Shown here in pieces: positions 24,089 to 36,599 of a stretch of 64,000 nt of DNA; the stretch's first letter is position 1; each line of letters begins with the position of its first letter. The notes under the pieces were generated by a model. That model ran no database searches. It was not told where the DNA came from and saw only the letters and a program-made list of their open reading frames with translations. Source of the DNA: Epiperipatus broadwayi (taxonomy: Eukaryota > Onychophora > Udeonychophora > Euonychophora > Peripatidae); contig JAQFVV010012394.1 in NCBI GenBank assembly GCA_028023455.1, forward strand, positions 32,332,885 through 32,396,884, given 5' to 3'. The position numbers and the translations under genes were made by a program.

Positions 24089-24509
24089 TTTAGTTTCAAA
24101 ATTATGTCTGGGAACTGCAATTATGTTTGATAACTTAGTATGTGAAACACAGTAAAAACCTCAGAGGAAAAAAAAGAATCAATTTTATCATTTTAAAAAC
24201 ATTACATATATGTTTTTCATTAGTATATAAAAAGTTATTAAGTAGATCATACTTGCCAATAATTCGATATATAGCTTTATTATCTAAGACTGACCTCAAA
24301 TTGAGATCATCTGTTTAGTTCTTCAACAGAAAAATCTACAGGAAAATGAATGAACCATCAAAAGTTGACTTCTTGTCAAGTTCCAAAGAGATTACTTACT
24401 TCAGATTCATTAGCGAAGTGAGATGGATTTGGTTTTACTAGATATTACAGGACTCTCAACAATAGTTTCAGCATAACAAAAGATCAGTGTGCTTATCTGC
24501 CTCTTAAAC

Positions 24510-24870
24510 AGAGAGACAGAAAGAAAGAAAGTAAGGAAAGAAAGTAAAGAAAGAAAGAAGGGAGAAGAAAGAAAGAAAATAAGAAAGAAAGGAGATAGAT
24601 AGGGATGAACAAAGAAAGGAAAGAAAAAAGAAAGACAGAAAGGAAAAAAGGAAGAAAGACAGAAAGAGAGGATGGAAGAAAGAAAGACAGTATGAAAGAA
24701 AAACAGAAGGAAAGAACAAAAATAAAGTAAAAAAGGAAGGGAGAATGGAAGTAAGAAACAACATAAAAAAAAGAAGGGAGGAACAAAGGAAGGAAGGAAA
24801 AAGACAGAGTAAAAAACAGAAGGAAGAAAGAAAGAAAGGAAGAAAGAAAAACAAACAAAAAAAGAAAGAA
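24510..24870 (+). repeat. Purine-only (GAAA/GGAA) tract, about 360 bp
   Basis: Almost uninterrupted A and G on the plus strand, mostly AAAG and GGAA units with a few C or T interruptions. It generates long fake Phe/Ser/Leu-rich open frames on the minus strand. Confidence 0.95.
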
Positions 24871-25785
24871 TACAAATGCAAATATGAAGTATATAATTGA
24901 TGATTGTGAAATTATTGGTAAAATTAAAGTACTATATTTTGTTAATAATTAAAATATACTAATATAATCTATGTATTAAATAAATTACATATATATTAGC
25001 TATTTTAAATGCAGTACTATACAAATTCATTTTCATTCTTTTTTAACCACAGCCTTACAAAACATTGAGGTATTTTTCATATTATTAATAATAATTTTAC
25101 TGCTTTTAAATGAGAAATAAATATCTTATTTTGTATTTGTTTCTTTTCAAAGTGATAAGTGATATTAAACAAAATATCTGATCCACTTGCTAAGTTCATT
25201 TAGTTCACTGTTGTTTATGTCTGGTATTACTAACAGACAAACTTTCATCTTACAGTGAATTGATTGATAAGTTTAAAATTAATTTACTTATGCAAATAAA
25301 ATATATATATACAATGAATGGTTTTCTCTCTTTTATCTATGTTCTCCAAAACATATAAAGCAGTTTGAATTTCAAGAAAGGTTTCAGGCTATTTCATTTT
25401 ATGTATTTACAATAGTAATCCTGCAGCTAGAAAAGTGCATTCATACACCAGTGTGTTCTGTCAATAAGTGTTTACATGAAAAATTACAAAAATTAATATA
25501 AACTTTGTAATATCTTCAAGCTGAAATATGTTTGAACATGTTGAAACATGCTGACAGGGTCATCTGCACATACCTAATGCTTAATGTCACCTTAACAGTT
25601 GTTAACAATATTTAAAAGTATGCTGACATCAGATTTCATAGCAGACATATATTATTCATGATAATGCTTATTTGTTAAACACATCATTGTAGCCTTTATT
25701 AGCACTTTTGATTATTTTAGTATAATACATTTGTATGACTCTCCTAAATTTTGTAACTGATCCCTTTTTATCATCATCATTATTA
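24871..25785. other. No gene seen
   Basis: AT-rich, no recognisable feature. Confidence 0.45.
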
Positions 25786-26176
25786 TAAAACCATCAAAAC
25801 ATCACATGATCACCATTTCATATTATTACACATTCTATTAATAAGAGTACCCAACTCTCCATATAGCTTTTGTAATCAATGGATGCAGGAAAGTTTGTGC
25901 ATAAAATCCCCATCTAGTGCCACTCATCCAACATCACCACATTAGTTTCTAGCTTGTGGCTTTCATCAAGGAACAAAATGGGTAAAATGTGGCTCCTGGA
26001 GGGTGCAGTGCTCTCAAATTCAAGGCTCCTCACTGGTGAAAGCCACAAACTAGAAACTAGACTGGGGATGTTGGATGAGTAGGCACTAGATTGGAATTTT
26101 TTGCAAAAATCCTCCTGTATCCATTGATTACAAAAGCTTGCACTTGGTGGCACTACAGTATGGGGAATTTGATACT
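25786..26176 (+). repeat. HP1 hairpin repeat, long form with leader
   Basis: The leader AACCATCAAAACATCACATG (25790-25809) precedes a palindromic body. The left side carries CTCTCCATATAG, GTAATCAATGGATGCAGG, CTCATCCAACATCACC and CTAGCTTGTGGCTTTCATCA. The right side carries their reverse complements in opposite order, ending GGCACTACAGTATGGGGAATTT. Arms are over 100 bp each with a centre near 26000. This copy defines the long form. The minus-strand 79-codon frame within it is incidental. Confidence 0.8.
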
Positions 26177-26780
26177 TTTATTATTATTTTCTTTTATAAT
26201 AATTATAAATTATTTCTTATTATATTTACATTAACTATTTATTTTGTATACTTTCAATTATTTTACAACTAAATCTAAATACAGGAACAGATCTGATATG
26301 AGAGTCAGCTTTTTAATATTGTGATTGACATCAAAAGAATTTGTAATTCAAAGATTCAAAAACATTGAAGTCATTAAGAATAATTTTACATCATATATGC
26401 CAGTTTATTTATTTTTTTGAGTGTGTTTTGTTTAAAGTAATTAAAATATGAGAATGTTTGCTTTGTTTTTTAAACTCTTATATTTACTTGTTTAATTTAT
26501 TTATTATTAATATTTACCTATCCTACAAAATAACTAAGATGTTCTGTAAAAATTTCAAGCTTTGTGAAGTGTTCCGTCATGTGAAAAATTTGGGGAATGT
26601 GCTACCCACCACTTTTATTAATGGGTACGAGGAATAGTTTTACATTAACGATCAAATATAATTTCTAAACTTCGTTATTATTTATTGTTACTCCTGATAT
26701 TAAAATGATAACTTCCGATCTCTTAGTATATAATTTAAGCTTATGTATTGATGATAAATTTTAGAAAAAAATAAATATAA
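26177..26780. other. No gene seen
   Basis: AT-rich; no recognisable feature. Confidence 0.45.
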
Positions 26781-26870
26781 ATTTGGTGGCCGAGTGATTA
26801 GCACAGCCGCCTTACAAGCAGTTGTCCCAAAGTTCCATTCCCAGCCGATGCTTTAACACATGAAAAAAAA
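26781..26870 (+). mobile_element. SINE-V copy (tRNA-derived)
   Basis: Box A-like TGGCCGAGTGATTAGCAC, anticodon-arm CCGCCTTACAAGCAG, a degraded box B (AGTTCCATTCC), then GCCGATGCTTTAACACATG and an A9 run. This box A is the closest of all copies to a real tRNA. Confidence 0.75.
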
Positions 26871-26955
26871 ATCTAAATTTTCAAATATTATTAATAGAAT
26901 TATAAAAATCTATCATCTTAGGCTTTATTTTCTCTATTACAACTATTAACAGATT

Positions 26956-27162
26956 CATCACATGATCACCATCTCATACTAGCACATAATTGTTGTAACT
27001 AAAGGCAAAACTCTCCATACAGTAGTGCCACCCTGTGCTAACCAGAGTAATCAATAGATGAGTAGGCACTAGATAGAGATTTTATGCACAAGCCTTCTGG
27101 CATCTATTGATTACTCTGGTTAGCACAGGGTAGCACTACTGTATGGAGAGTTTTGCCTTTGG
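26956..27162 (+). mobile_element. HP1 compact form with 60-bp arms and 12-bp target duplication
   Basis: Arms 27001-27060 and 27101-27160 are nearly perfect reverse complements separated by 40 bp. The outer sequence is AAAGGCAAAACTCTCC / GGAGAGTTTTGCCTTT. On the left is a 45-bp asymmetric leader starting CATCACATGATCACC. TATTAACAGATT stands directly outside both ends (26944-26955 and 27163-27174). A 12-bp duplication is longer than typical for TIR transposons and is more like a retroposed insertion. No coding capacity. Confidence 0.8.
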
Positions 27163-27174
27163 TATTAACAGATT

Positions 27175-27964
27175 GTTTTATAAAGTCGTGGCAAAAATTG
27201 CTTCTAGAGCAAATTTTCCCTCTATCTCTTCCTCCCCCCCCCCCTTGGTGTTAGAATTATCCATAGTCATTTATTAATGGCTCTTTCTTAATTATCATTA
27301 TATTCAGAGACAATAAATGAAAAGTATTATTAGTTCAACCTTATCTGAATTTAAACAAATTGTCACCAGTTAATAATTATTTTTGTTATAACTTGCTACC
27401 TGTACAATGATATCATGTGACCTGACTCTGGTCACATTATGTATGATTACATATCTGATAAAATTATAAACATATATGTATCTCAATGATGTAATGTTAC
27501 ATATTCTACAATTGTAATTTTTATCTGCATATTTTTTGTAACATATTATATCTACATATATGTGAATAAACATTTGTTTTTTTAAGATAAAAATAATCAG
27601 CGTTAGATTATGTAGATTGCTTCTTGCATATATATATAATAATATTACTAATGCTAATTTTAACAATAATCTCTATAGAAATTTTCTGCGATTTTTTAGA
27701 TGGATACAAAGAAAGTTTTAATTAAATTAATTTTGAAAAAAAAATTTTTTTTAATTAAATTATCATTCCGAACTTCGACGTTAAACTAAAAATTTAATTG
27801 ATACATTTGATGAATATAAACAAGTTTTAGGCTCCCATTGAAGTCGGTTATAACAAATACCTATATACAGAGCATAAATTGATTGATGTCTTCATCAAAC
27901 TTTGCTAGTGTAATAAGCTTGAAAGTTATTTGGGTTTATTTAATGTGCAAGATATTTAGGAAAT
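27175..27964. other. No gene seen; poly-C run near 27233-27244
   Basis: AT-rich apart from a run of about 12 C. A 98-codon minus-strand open frame (27370-27666) is Ile/Tyr-rich, resembles nothing known to me and is treated as chance. Confidence 0.45.
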
Positions 27965-28204
27965 CAAACCTCCCACTTGTGCAAGTAATATGCTGATTTA
28001 AAAGTCGGGTTTGTAATAAGTTCAAGCCCTAATTTAGGCATGTCAATAACTGTTGGTTTATTTAAAGCATAATTTCTAATCACAAGTGGATCACCTATGG
28101 TTGTAAAACAATTATTGTTGGGAGAATGTGTATCAATTTTCTAGGCATATGAAGAGTAATTCCTTCCACAATTTTATGTGTGTGTGTATATATATATATA
28201 TATC
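27965..28204 (+). repeat. Repeat E (SINE-like) with (TA)n tail
   Basis: TTTGTAATAAGTTCAAGCCCTAATTTAGGCATG (read in two halves around 28010-28042) matches the core of the element at 280-550 and the piece at 51.51 kb, and the later AATTCCTTCCACAATTTTATG matches its right end. The unit ends in TGTGTG and TA dinucleotides at 28175-28204. AGTTCAAGCCC is a box B-like block. Confidence 0.5.
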
Positions 28205-28634
28205 GCTATATTATTAATTATTATAAAATATACTTATTATCTACATTGAAATGATTTTAACCAAAAGATTATTGATGCTAATCAAGCTCTGAATCCAAAT
28301 CTCTCCACAATCCCTAATTTACTTCTACTCTAGATATGAATTATATTTACAGACTACAAATAGCTTAGAACAGGACTGCACTGATGATCTCTACTCTTAA
28401 CTAAATATTGAGAATGAGATCCCTAGGCAAAGGAGACTACCAATGGGCTTGAAATTAATTTTAAATATTTGTAACAATTTTACTAACTAAACAATTTGAT
28501 GATTGTATATCACTATGACTATTTTCGGTAGTCATATTCTTTCTTTTTTTAACTATAAAATTACTAAGTGAAATGTACTCCCAGTAATTAAAAAATTATC
28601 AAGATACTTACAATAATGTGAAAAGCAATGACAG
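28205..28634. other. No gene seen
   Basis: AT-rich, no recognisable feature. Confidence 0.45.
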
Positions 28635-28955
28635 TTAAAAAGAGATCAAAAATGAAATACATGGGTGAAGGAACAAACAGGTGTTACTGATATCATCAAA
28701 AGAATTAAGAGACTGAAGAGGAGTGGGGCTGGGCATAATGCTAGAAGAGCTGAAAATAGATGGACAGTTGACATTTTAAACTGGATTTCAAAAGATTATA
28801 AAAGACCTAGAAAGTGATCACATATGAGATGGATGGATGAAATAAGGGAGGGTGCTGCTGTGATGTGGAAAAGAAAGGTTAGAGATTGGAGAAGTTTGAT
28901 TGAACTTTTCATTCTGCAGTGGATTGATAAGGTTTGAAAATGATGATGATGATGC
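28635..28955 (+). mobile_element. RTE LINE 3'-end fragment, plus strand
   Basis: The plus strand encodes, with a few breaks, TGVTDIIKRIKRLKRSGAGH, NRWTVDILNWISKDYKRP and MRWMDEIREGAAVMW, then FILQWIDKV, and ends in (ATG)n at 28938-28952. This is the C-terminal region and tail of the RTE element at 52.4-55.4 kb. It shows that the CAT/ATG tail is the true 3' end. Inactive and 5'-truncated. Confidence 0.85.
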
Positions 28956-29644
28956 TACTGTGTACAGATAATAAAATTGCATGGGGTGACTTGAAAGTGT
29001 AAACACAATTGTAGTTTCATCACCAGAAGAACAGGATAACTCAAGATCATTACACTAATCTACTTCATAAACAGAATCTATCAGCCACTGATCTGAGTAA
29101 ATGTGAATAAACGCAATCCATTAACTATATAGGTAATAATTGCTGAATCCATGGTAACAGCAACCGAAGTGAAGGACTTAATATAAGTAATTATATATCC
29201 TGGTTGAAATCTCCACAGGTTTATTTAAAATATTTTGTTAATAATTAAGCTGGCAAAAGTATTGATAAGCTAAATAAATAATTTAATTAATTACTAATTT
29301 CGATTTTTTTCTCTTTATTTTGAAATTCTATTTTATGGAAGTATAATTTCCACTGTACTGTAACTTGCACTTACTATTCATCTTTTTTAAATAACATATA
29401 CCAGTAGTTAGTATATATAATTTTCTAATACACGAACATAACTTTAAATATGAATTGTTATAAATACATATGCTCATTACAATGCATTATACACATACAA
29501 TAACATTGTAACTAAACAGACTATTTCAGCCAAAATATATATTCTGTACCATAAACTGAATATTGTTTTCTATATTCACTTTTTTTCTTATATATATATA
29601 TATATATATTCATTTTTAAATGGAGTTATATCTATACCCAAGAT
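28956..29644. other. No gene seen; (TA)n at 29589-29609
   Basis: AT-rich with one TA microsatellite. Nothing else recognised. Confidence 0.45.
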
Positions 29645-30250
29645 AAATAATATGTCTGTAGTGTAACTTTCACTACACCACTCTCATGCAAGGTAGGGAC
29701 TGGTTTTCTATCAACTTTAAGCACTTTGTGGAGGGATATAATCAAAAACATATTACCAAAAACATATAAAAATATGTATGAACCATGCCCAGATCACAAT
29801 CACTTACACATGTCTTCATCATTGTTCAGTATATATAGATAGCTAATTACTACAGTTTAATGATAAATGTCAAACATACTGCCTTCACTGGGAGTATATT
29901 AATATTTTTATTAGTCGTTTATAAGACTAGAGATTATGCACTTAATGAATAATATTTCTCTGATGTAATTTTCACTACATCACTCTTATGTCTAGTAGGG
30001 ACCCTCTACACAGTGTTAGAAGCAGATAGAAATTAGTCTCAACGATGCGTTAAAAGTGGTATAGTGAAATTTATACTACAAAAATATAATTTATTAAGTG
30101 GATAATCTCTAATCTAATGAAGGACTAATAAAAATTATTAATGCACTTTCATCAAGTGGTTTGTGTTAAAGTTATGAGAGCAATAAACTTGCCACTTATT
30201 AATTAAACTGTAGTAATTAGATATCTATATATATACTGAACAATGATAAA
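29645..30250. repeat. Large imperfect inverted repeat (foldback)
   Basis: Segment 29817-29863 (CATTGTTCAGTATATATAGATAG and following) is the reverse complement of 30199-30247. The pairing resumes inward (29890-29985 with 30050-30160), so arms of about 200 bp surround a centre near 30020-30040. A block at 29660-29700 (GTAACTTTCACTACACCACTCTCATG) is repeated directly at 29960-30000. No coding capacity; ends not determined. Confidence 0.65.
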
Positions 30251-32087
30251 GATTCTTCATTAAATGATATCGTATTTGACTTATTTTTAAATATATTTCT
30301 TGCATTTGATTTTTATTAACACGACATATAAACAATATATTTAACAGAATGCGATTAATTCAGAACGACATTTGATGGTATTAGTGAAAGAATTTAAACT
30401 GGGATAAGTGCTTGGTTTACATTAGAAACTTGAAAAATAAGTTAGAATATTAGTTTAATTAAGAAAAAGGTGATTAAAAATCAATATTAAAACTATTAAT
30501 ATTCATGCATAATTATACAACTCTATGATAAGTAACTTGATATAATCTATATTATATTATTTGATAATGTAATAAATTAATAAGATTTTGTAGGTGTGGT
30601 ATCTAATCATTCCAAAAATTAATAAATATAAAATTAGCATACTCTTTCAGTTTTTTATTCTTACGCCATCTAGTGAAAGCTTTAGTAATCAAGAGATACT
30701 TTCTGGGAAGGGTTACCTAGCTTAGCAAAAGGCTATCAAAAAAAAAGAAGAGAAAAGCAGATTACCATGTCTATGGAAAGGTAAGGTATCCATTGGCAAT
30801 GGGATATAAGTTTATAAAAATTAATTTTAGTTGCAGAATCATGCTTATTCCAAATCAGTGTTATAGTACTTCTCAGTACTGTCACACAACCAATCAGCTA
30901 CAATGAGCAATTTAGTTGAAGAAGAAAGAACAAGTCTGCATTGTTAAGTTACATAAAATATGCCAATCAGAACTCACAATGTAACCTTTCTAACTTCAGA
31001 AGACCACCAAGAAAAATTCTAAAACTAGAGGATCTAATCTAATATAACCTCTTGCCTACTAAACTGTGTTCCAATGACCTGCTCTTATCTTGACAATGTA
31101 ATTAAGCAATTAGAGAAATAAAAACTTGTAACACTCATCCTAAAATCACCTAATAGAAACATTGTAAAAATTAAAAAAAAAAAATGCCATTGGTGATAAG
31201 CTTAGTAAATTCTTTTGAAACAACCTACAGTAAGAATTTATTAATTTTTACATATATATAAAAGACTTTGTTAAATAGTAAAATAATTTGTATATGTTAA
31301 TAAATGACATTTTAATTGTCTTTAAAAATTTTTTTTTATTCTTAATTGCATATATCTTATTTATATCATTTCATTAAGGAATATTTTTAAGATATTCTGA
31401 GATATAGATGTAAATTGTTTAGATGTTTGTATACTTCTAATTTTGTTCCATAATTTTTCTATGAATATTATATGATGTTCAGTAAATTTATTATTTGTTT
31501 TTTTTTTTATGAAATCAATTGATAGATGTCTGCCTAAATTATTAATATTTTTATTTAGCTTATTTGGTAGTTATGCATCATTGTGTTAGTAATCTCTTTT
31601 CCAAGGTGTACACATTGATTCTCCATTAAGTTAAGTGCTCATGTTCTGAACTGAGAAAAGAAAACTTGTTGCTAACTGAACTGGCATAATGGTGACAGAG
31701 AAGGAAAATATTTGTATGGAGTCTTTCTTAAATAAAATTTTGACACTTTGAATATAGGTAATTAAATTCAAAACCTATATATTTTAATAAAATCCTTATA
31801 CATAAATGTTAAATATAGCTTTCTGAGATAGAATTTTAAGTGAATGATGACCAGGAAGTATAACCAGGGTGCCTTATATAAATATTTATATAGGGAATAG
31901 AAGGTTTAATCATCATTATCAAATCTGACTTTAGTAATCTTTAGATATACAAAATACATATATTTCTGCAGAATAATGCATACACATATCAGGAGCATTA
32001 TGGGTATGTATAGATATATGTATGTTCAGTTTACATAAATCATCACTATATCATCATCAGTATGGATTCCTGGCACTGTATATATAT
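30251..32087. other. No gene seen
   Basis: AT-rich. Positions 30640-31140 are a little less AT-rich, with a CGCCATCTAGTGAAAG segment resembling the ends of the hairpin at 32.09-32.23 kb, but no gene is recognisable. Confidence 0.45.
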
Positions 32088-32232
32088 ATGATCACTAGAT
32101 GGACTTTTACCAATAGCTCCTAACAAGCTTTTGTTTACTTAAATGAAAGAGATATTGAATTCTATCTCTCTTGGCATTTATGTAAACAAAAGCTTGTTAG
32201 GAGCTATTGGTAAAGCTCCATCTAGTGATCAT
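32088..32232. repeat. 145-bp hairpin element with 49-bp arms
   Basis: Left arm 32090-32138 (GATCACTAGATGGAC... through GCTTTTGTTTAC) and right arm 32182-32230 are reverse complements with about two mismatches. The loop region itself pairs partly (GAAAGAGATA with TATCTCTC). It is a typical small palindromic MITE. No clear target duplication because the flanks are TA runs. Confidence 0.75.
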
Positions 32233-32952
32233 AAAATGCAAGCTAAAAGCAAGTTACGAAATTTATAACTTGTTTTGTTTATCATATATATATATATTAA
32301 ACTTAGTACACCAATTTACCATTAAACTATTAGCCAAAATTGAAGCACAAACGCAATATCAATAATTTCCTGTCAAGTCAGACTTTTCAAGTCCATAGGT
32401 GGAGCTCTTACTGCTCTCACAGAATGGCTCTAAAAAGTTGTTTTTGCAGCATGGAAAGGTACCTTTTATATTCATTTGGCCCTTTAAAGACCTTATTTTG
32501 CTGCTAATGTACTCTTTCATTCACTAAATCTCAATTTTAGTGCATTTTTAACATAGTTTCCCTATGTCTACCTTGTGCTTATCAGCATTTAACTATCTCA
32601 CCCCCCACTTGGTGGGTGGTTCAACTGTTTCATGGATTATAAAGGGTTTTATACCATCTTAGACTTCTAAATATTTCTCCTACTTCAATTTTCCTTCACT
32701 CAGAACTTGTTTATAAAAATTTTTGTGTGTTGTTCCAGTTATTTAGGACATTTTTAACAATCTTTTTTTTTTCTGACCACCCCTTCTCTGGGGTACCTAA
32801 TCACCTAATATTCCACTCAATTTTCTCATTACTCAACTAAAATTATCAATAACAATTTTTCCAGTGTTTTTTTTTTACATCAATATATTTAATTTTTCCA
32901 TTTCAAAATTGTTTTCTTCATATTACTTTTTATTCTTTCAAACAGTTTAAAG
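32233..32952. other. Possible LINE 5' leader, otherwise no gene
   Basis: Contains T-rich sequence with a less AT-rich block (32380-32660, with CACCCCCCACTTGGTGGGTGG). It may be the untranslated leader of the LINE copy that follows, inferred only from position. Confidence 0.25.
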
Positions 32953-33679
32953 ATGGCCTCTGCCCCTAGCAGAAAAAAATGTGCAGAGACCTAAACTACA
33001 TGAGCTAAAACATTCAAAATTACCCAAATCTTACCCCAAATTGAATTTCAAACAAAAAACATCATTGCCAAAGAACTTATTTCAAAGAATCCATCTCTTG
33101 TCCTCTGTATTTTCATCCCTTTCAGGCTATGGTTTGATTTATCAAAGGTAAAAAGCATGCCAAAAAGAACAACATAACCAATCATAATGACATTCCAAGT
33201 ACAACAGAAAAAACTAAAATTACTCATCTACAAAAGACAAAAACCAGCCTGTTGCATCTAAGCATTACTCATAAACCTTCCAATCCATCCCTGAAACCTC
33301 TAAAGACTTAACATACAGCAATTCCTCCAAAGTTTATATCACATATTCCTCATACTAATCCACCAGGGCAACTAAGCTTATCAACATTGCTCCTTACCAA
33401 ATACTCTTCTTTTCCTGGACTACACAGCCTTTCCATATCCCCTTCCCATTTCATATGTATTCCCTTCCCCTTCACCATACTGTACTTGAATTTCATTTTG
33501 CCATGTAATCATCTCTTTGTAAACCTTTTTAACTGTTATGTATTTTATCCTACTTCTTATAATTTCATCCCATATTTCAATCACTTTTAATATCAAAAGA
33601 ACTTATAAAGATACTTACGGATAATTCCAGACACCAAGATTGATTATGGATATTAGAAAAAATTCAATAAATTGATTAT
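32953..33679 (+). pseudogene. Possible LINE ORF1 start, decayed
   Basis: An ATG at 32953 reads MASAPSRKKCAE then a stop. The same region later reads IAKELISKNPSLVLCIF (about 33061-33111). This looks like a Gag-like N-terminus, but I cannot match it to a family. The next 500 bp (33130-33680) is CT-rich with no preserved frame. It is assigned to the same element as the zf-RVT fragment downstream purely because it precedes it in the same orientation. An unrelated origin is quite possible. Confidence 0.25.
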
Positions 33680-34320
33680 ACATTCCTGCTAATTGTGAGC
33701 AGTATTATAAATTAGAGTTAGCGTTTGGATTAGACCACCTACAACTCTATAACCTGATTATGCCCTTTAACCTTAACCAAAAAATTACCTTATGGGAAGC
33801 ATACAATATAATCTACTATAATCAACAACCCATTAAAACCAGCCTAAAAGTAACCAACCAAAGACTCATTACTCACTTCAAAAGATGGAGTCTGGAACCC
33901 AAATTCCTTGACTTCATCATTAAAATAAATCTTAATGCGCTTCCCACGAATTGGTTTCTTTATCATCGAAAAGGTTTTACCAGCATTGACCCTATATGTG
34001 GTCTGTGTGCTCGTGAAGATGATACCATAGACCATATTATACACCAGTGCTCAAGACTTAAAACACTGAAAGATATAATCATAATCAATTCCAACATAAG
34101 ACCTGATATGATATTCTCACTTGAAAATGCCATTCATAATGGATTTTTTTCAATAATAAGGCTTTCTACCTTTATTACATATGGATAGTGAGATGCAAAA
34201 CTCTCATGGAATTATCCCCACCACAAATTATACCATTCTTTCATCAAATGCTCAAAAAAATCAAGAAACGTGATCAGCTTCTTGCCTCCAATAAAGTCTT
34301 TGATGACACCTGGTCTTAAA
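33680..34320 (+). pseudogene. LINE ORF2 C-terminus with zf-RVT-like zinc motif
   Basis: A frame open from about 33680 reads YYKLELAFGLDHLQLYNLIM and runs through INLNALPTNWFLYHRKG, then CGLC and HIIHQC at about codons 87-110 of the 33760-34188 part. A CxxC...HxxxxC pattern after a LPT-x-x-W-L block is the signature of the zinc-binding region at the C-terminus of L1/Tx1-like and related LINE ORF2 proteins. A frame change near 34170 leads into YIWIVRCKTLMELSPP and IIPFFHQMLKKIKKRD, ending at a stop at about 34319. Reverse transcriptase and endonuclease are absent. An AATAAA signal at about 34598 ends the probable 3' untranslated region. Confidence 0.65.
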
Positions 34321-34611
34321 CTGCTCTGTCCTTTTCCTGATTATCAACTCCCACCTACCCAGCATTATAGAATAGGCAATTCTAAAAGAAAATATTTATG
34401 TTTATATTAAAAATGCTAATACCATTAAACAAGTTCTTAGAATCTCTGCAATATACCTAATCACATAAGAGTATAACAATTGTGCTCTCATAACATAATC
34501 TAGCCAGATGACAAATAGAACATTATATAATCATATTATTGTACAACTTATTCATTTATTTATCCTTTATTAGTATGTAATCACTATTTATTGTTAATAA
34601 AATTTTTGTTG
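34321..34611 (+). other. Probable 3' untranslated region of the LINE copy
   Basis: AT-rich sequence following the LINE stop, ending with an AATAAAATTTTTGTTGAAATG segment near 34598. The first 60 bases are CT-rich, unlike the flanks. Inferred from position. Confidence 0.35.
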
Positions 34612-34917
34612 AAATGAACTTATTTTTTTTAAAAAAAATCTAATTGTTAATTTTCTAAAATGTAGGTAAGTTTATTTTTCTTACTGTATATTTTTAGTAA
34701 TGTAATAGTGCCCCTCCCCCCATTCGTGTAGAAAGATTATTCATTTGTTAACACTTATTTTAAATACAATCTGTTTTTCTTTTTAAACTTTTTTTTTAAT
34801 GTTTTTCTTTTGATTTGAAACCATTTGGGTGTACGTAATTAAGGAACAAGTTTGTGATGATGGTATTTTAGTTGTACTGTATTTATATATTGGAGTATTT
34901 CATCATCTAATGTAAGT
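34612..34917. other. No gene seen
   Basis: A- and T-rich, with a short CCCCTCCCCCC run near 34711. Confidence 0.45.
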
Positions 34918-35012
34918 GTTAAATGTCTTTAGAAAAATTAAACTTTATTTAAATAATCCAAGTACTGTATATTCTATTTAAATAAAGTTTATTTTTTCTA
35001 AAGACATTCAAC
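34918..35012. repeat. Hairpin with about 37-bp arms next to (AT)n
   Basis: Left arm 34918-34955 and right arm 34975-35012 (AAATGTCTTTAGAAAAATTA and its reverse) pair almost completely with a 19-nt loop. The (AT)n tract begins right after the right arm. Confidence 0.7.

Positions 35013-36599
<1,587 letters not shown>

Noticed and set aside
24493-24881. Two overlapping minus-strand frames of 121 and 125 codons rich in Phe, Leu and Ser
   Set aside because: Artefact of the purine-only tract; no domain signal and frames mutually overlap.
26781-26870. A real tRNA gene
   Set aside because: Box A is good, but there is no acceptor stem and box B is degraded, and similar copies with A-tails occur elsewhere. 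It is a SINE head.
33387-33590. 67-codon Ser/Phe-rich frame before the LINE C-terminus
   Set aside because: CT-rich composition with no motif; probably chance within a LINE-derived region.
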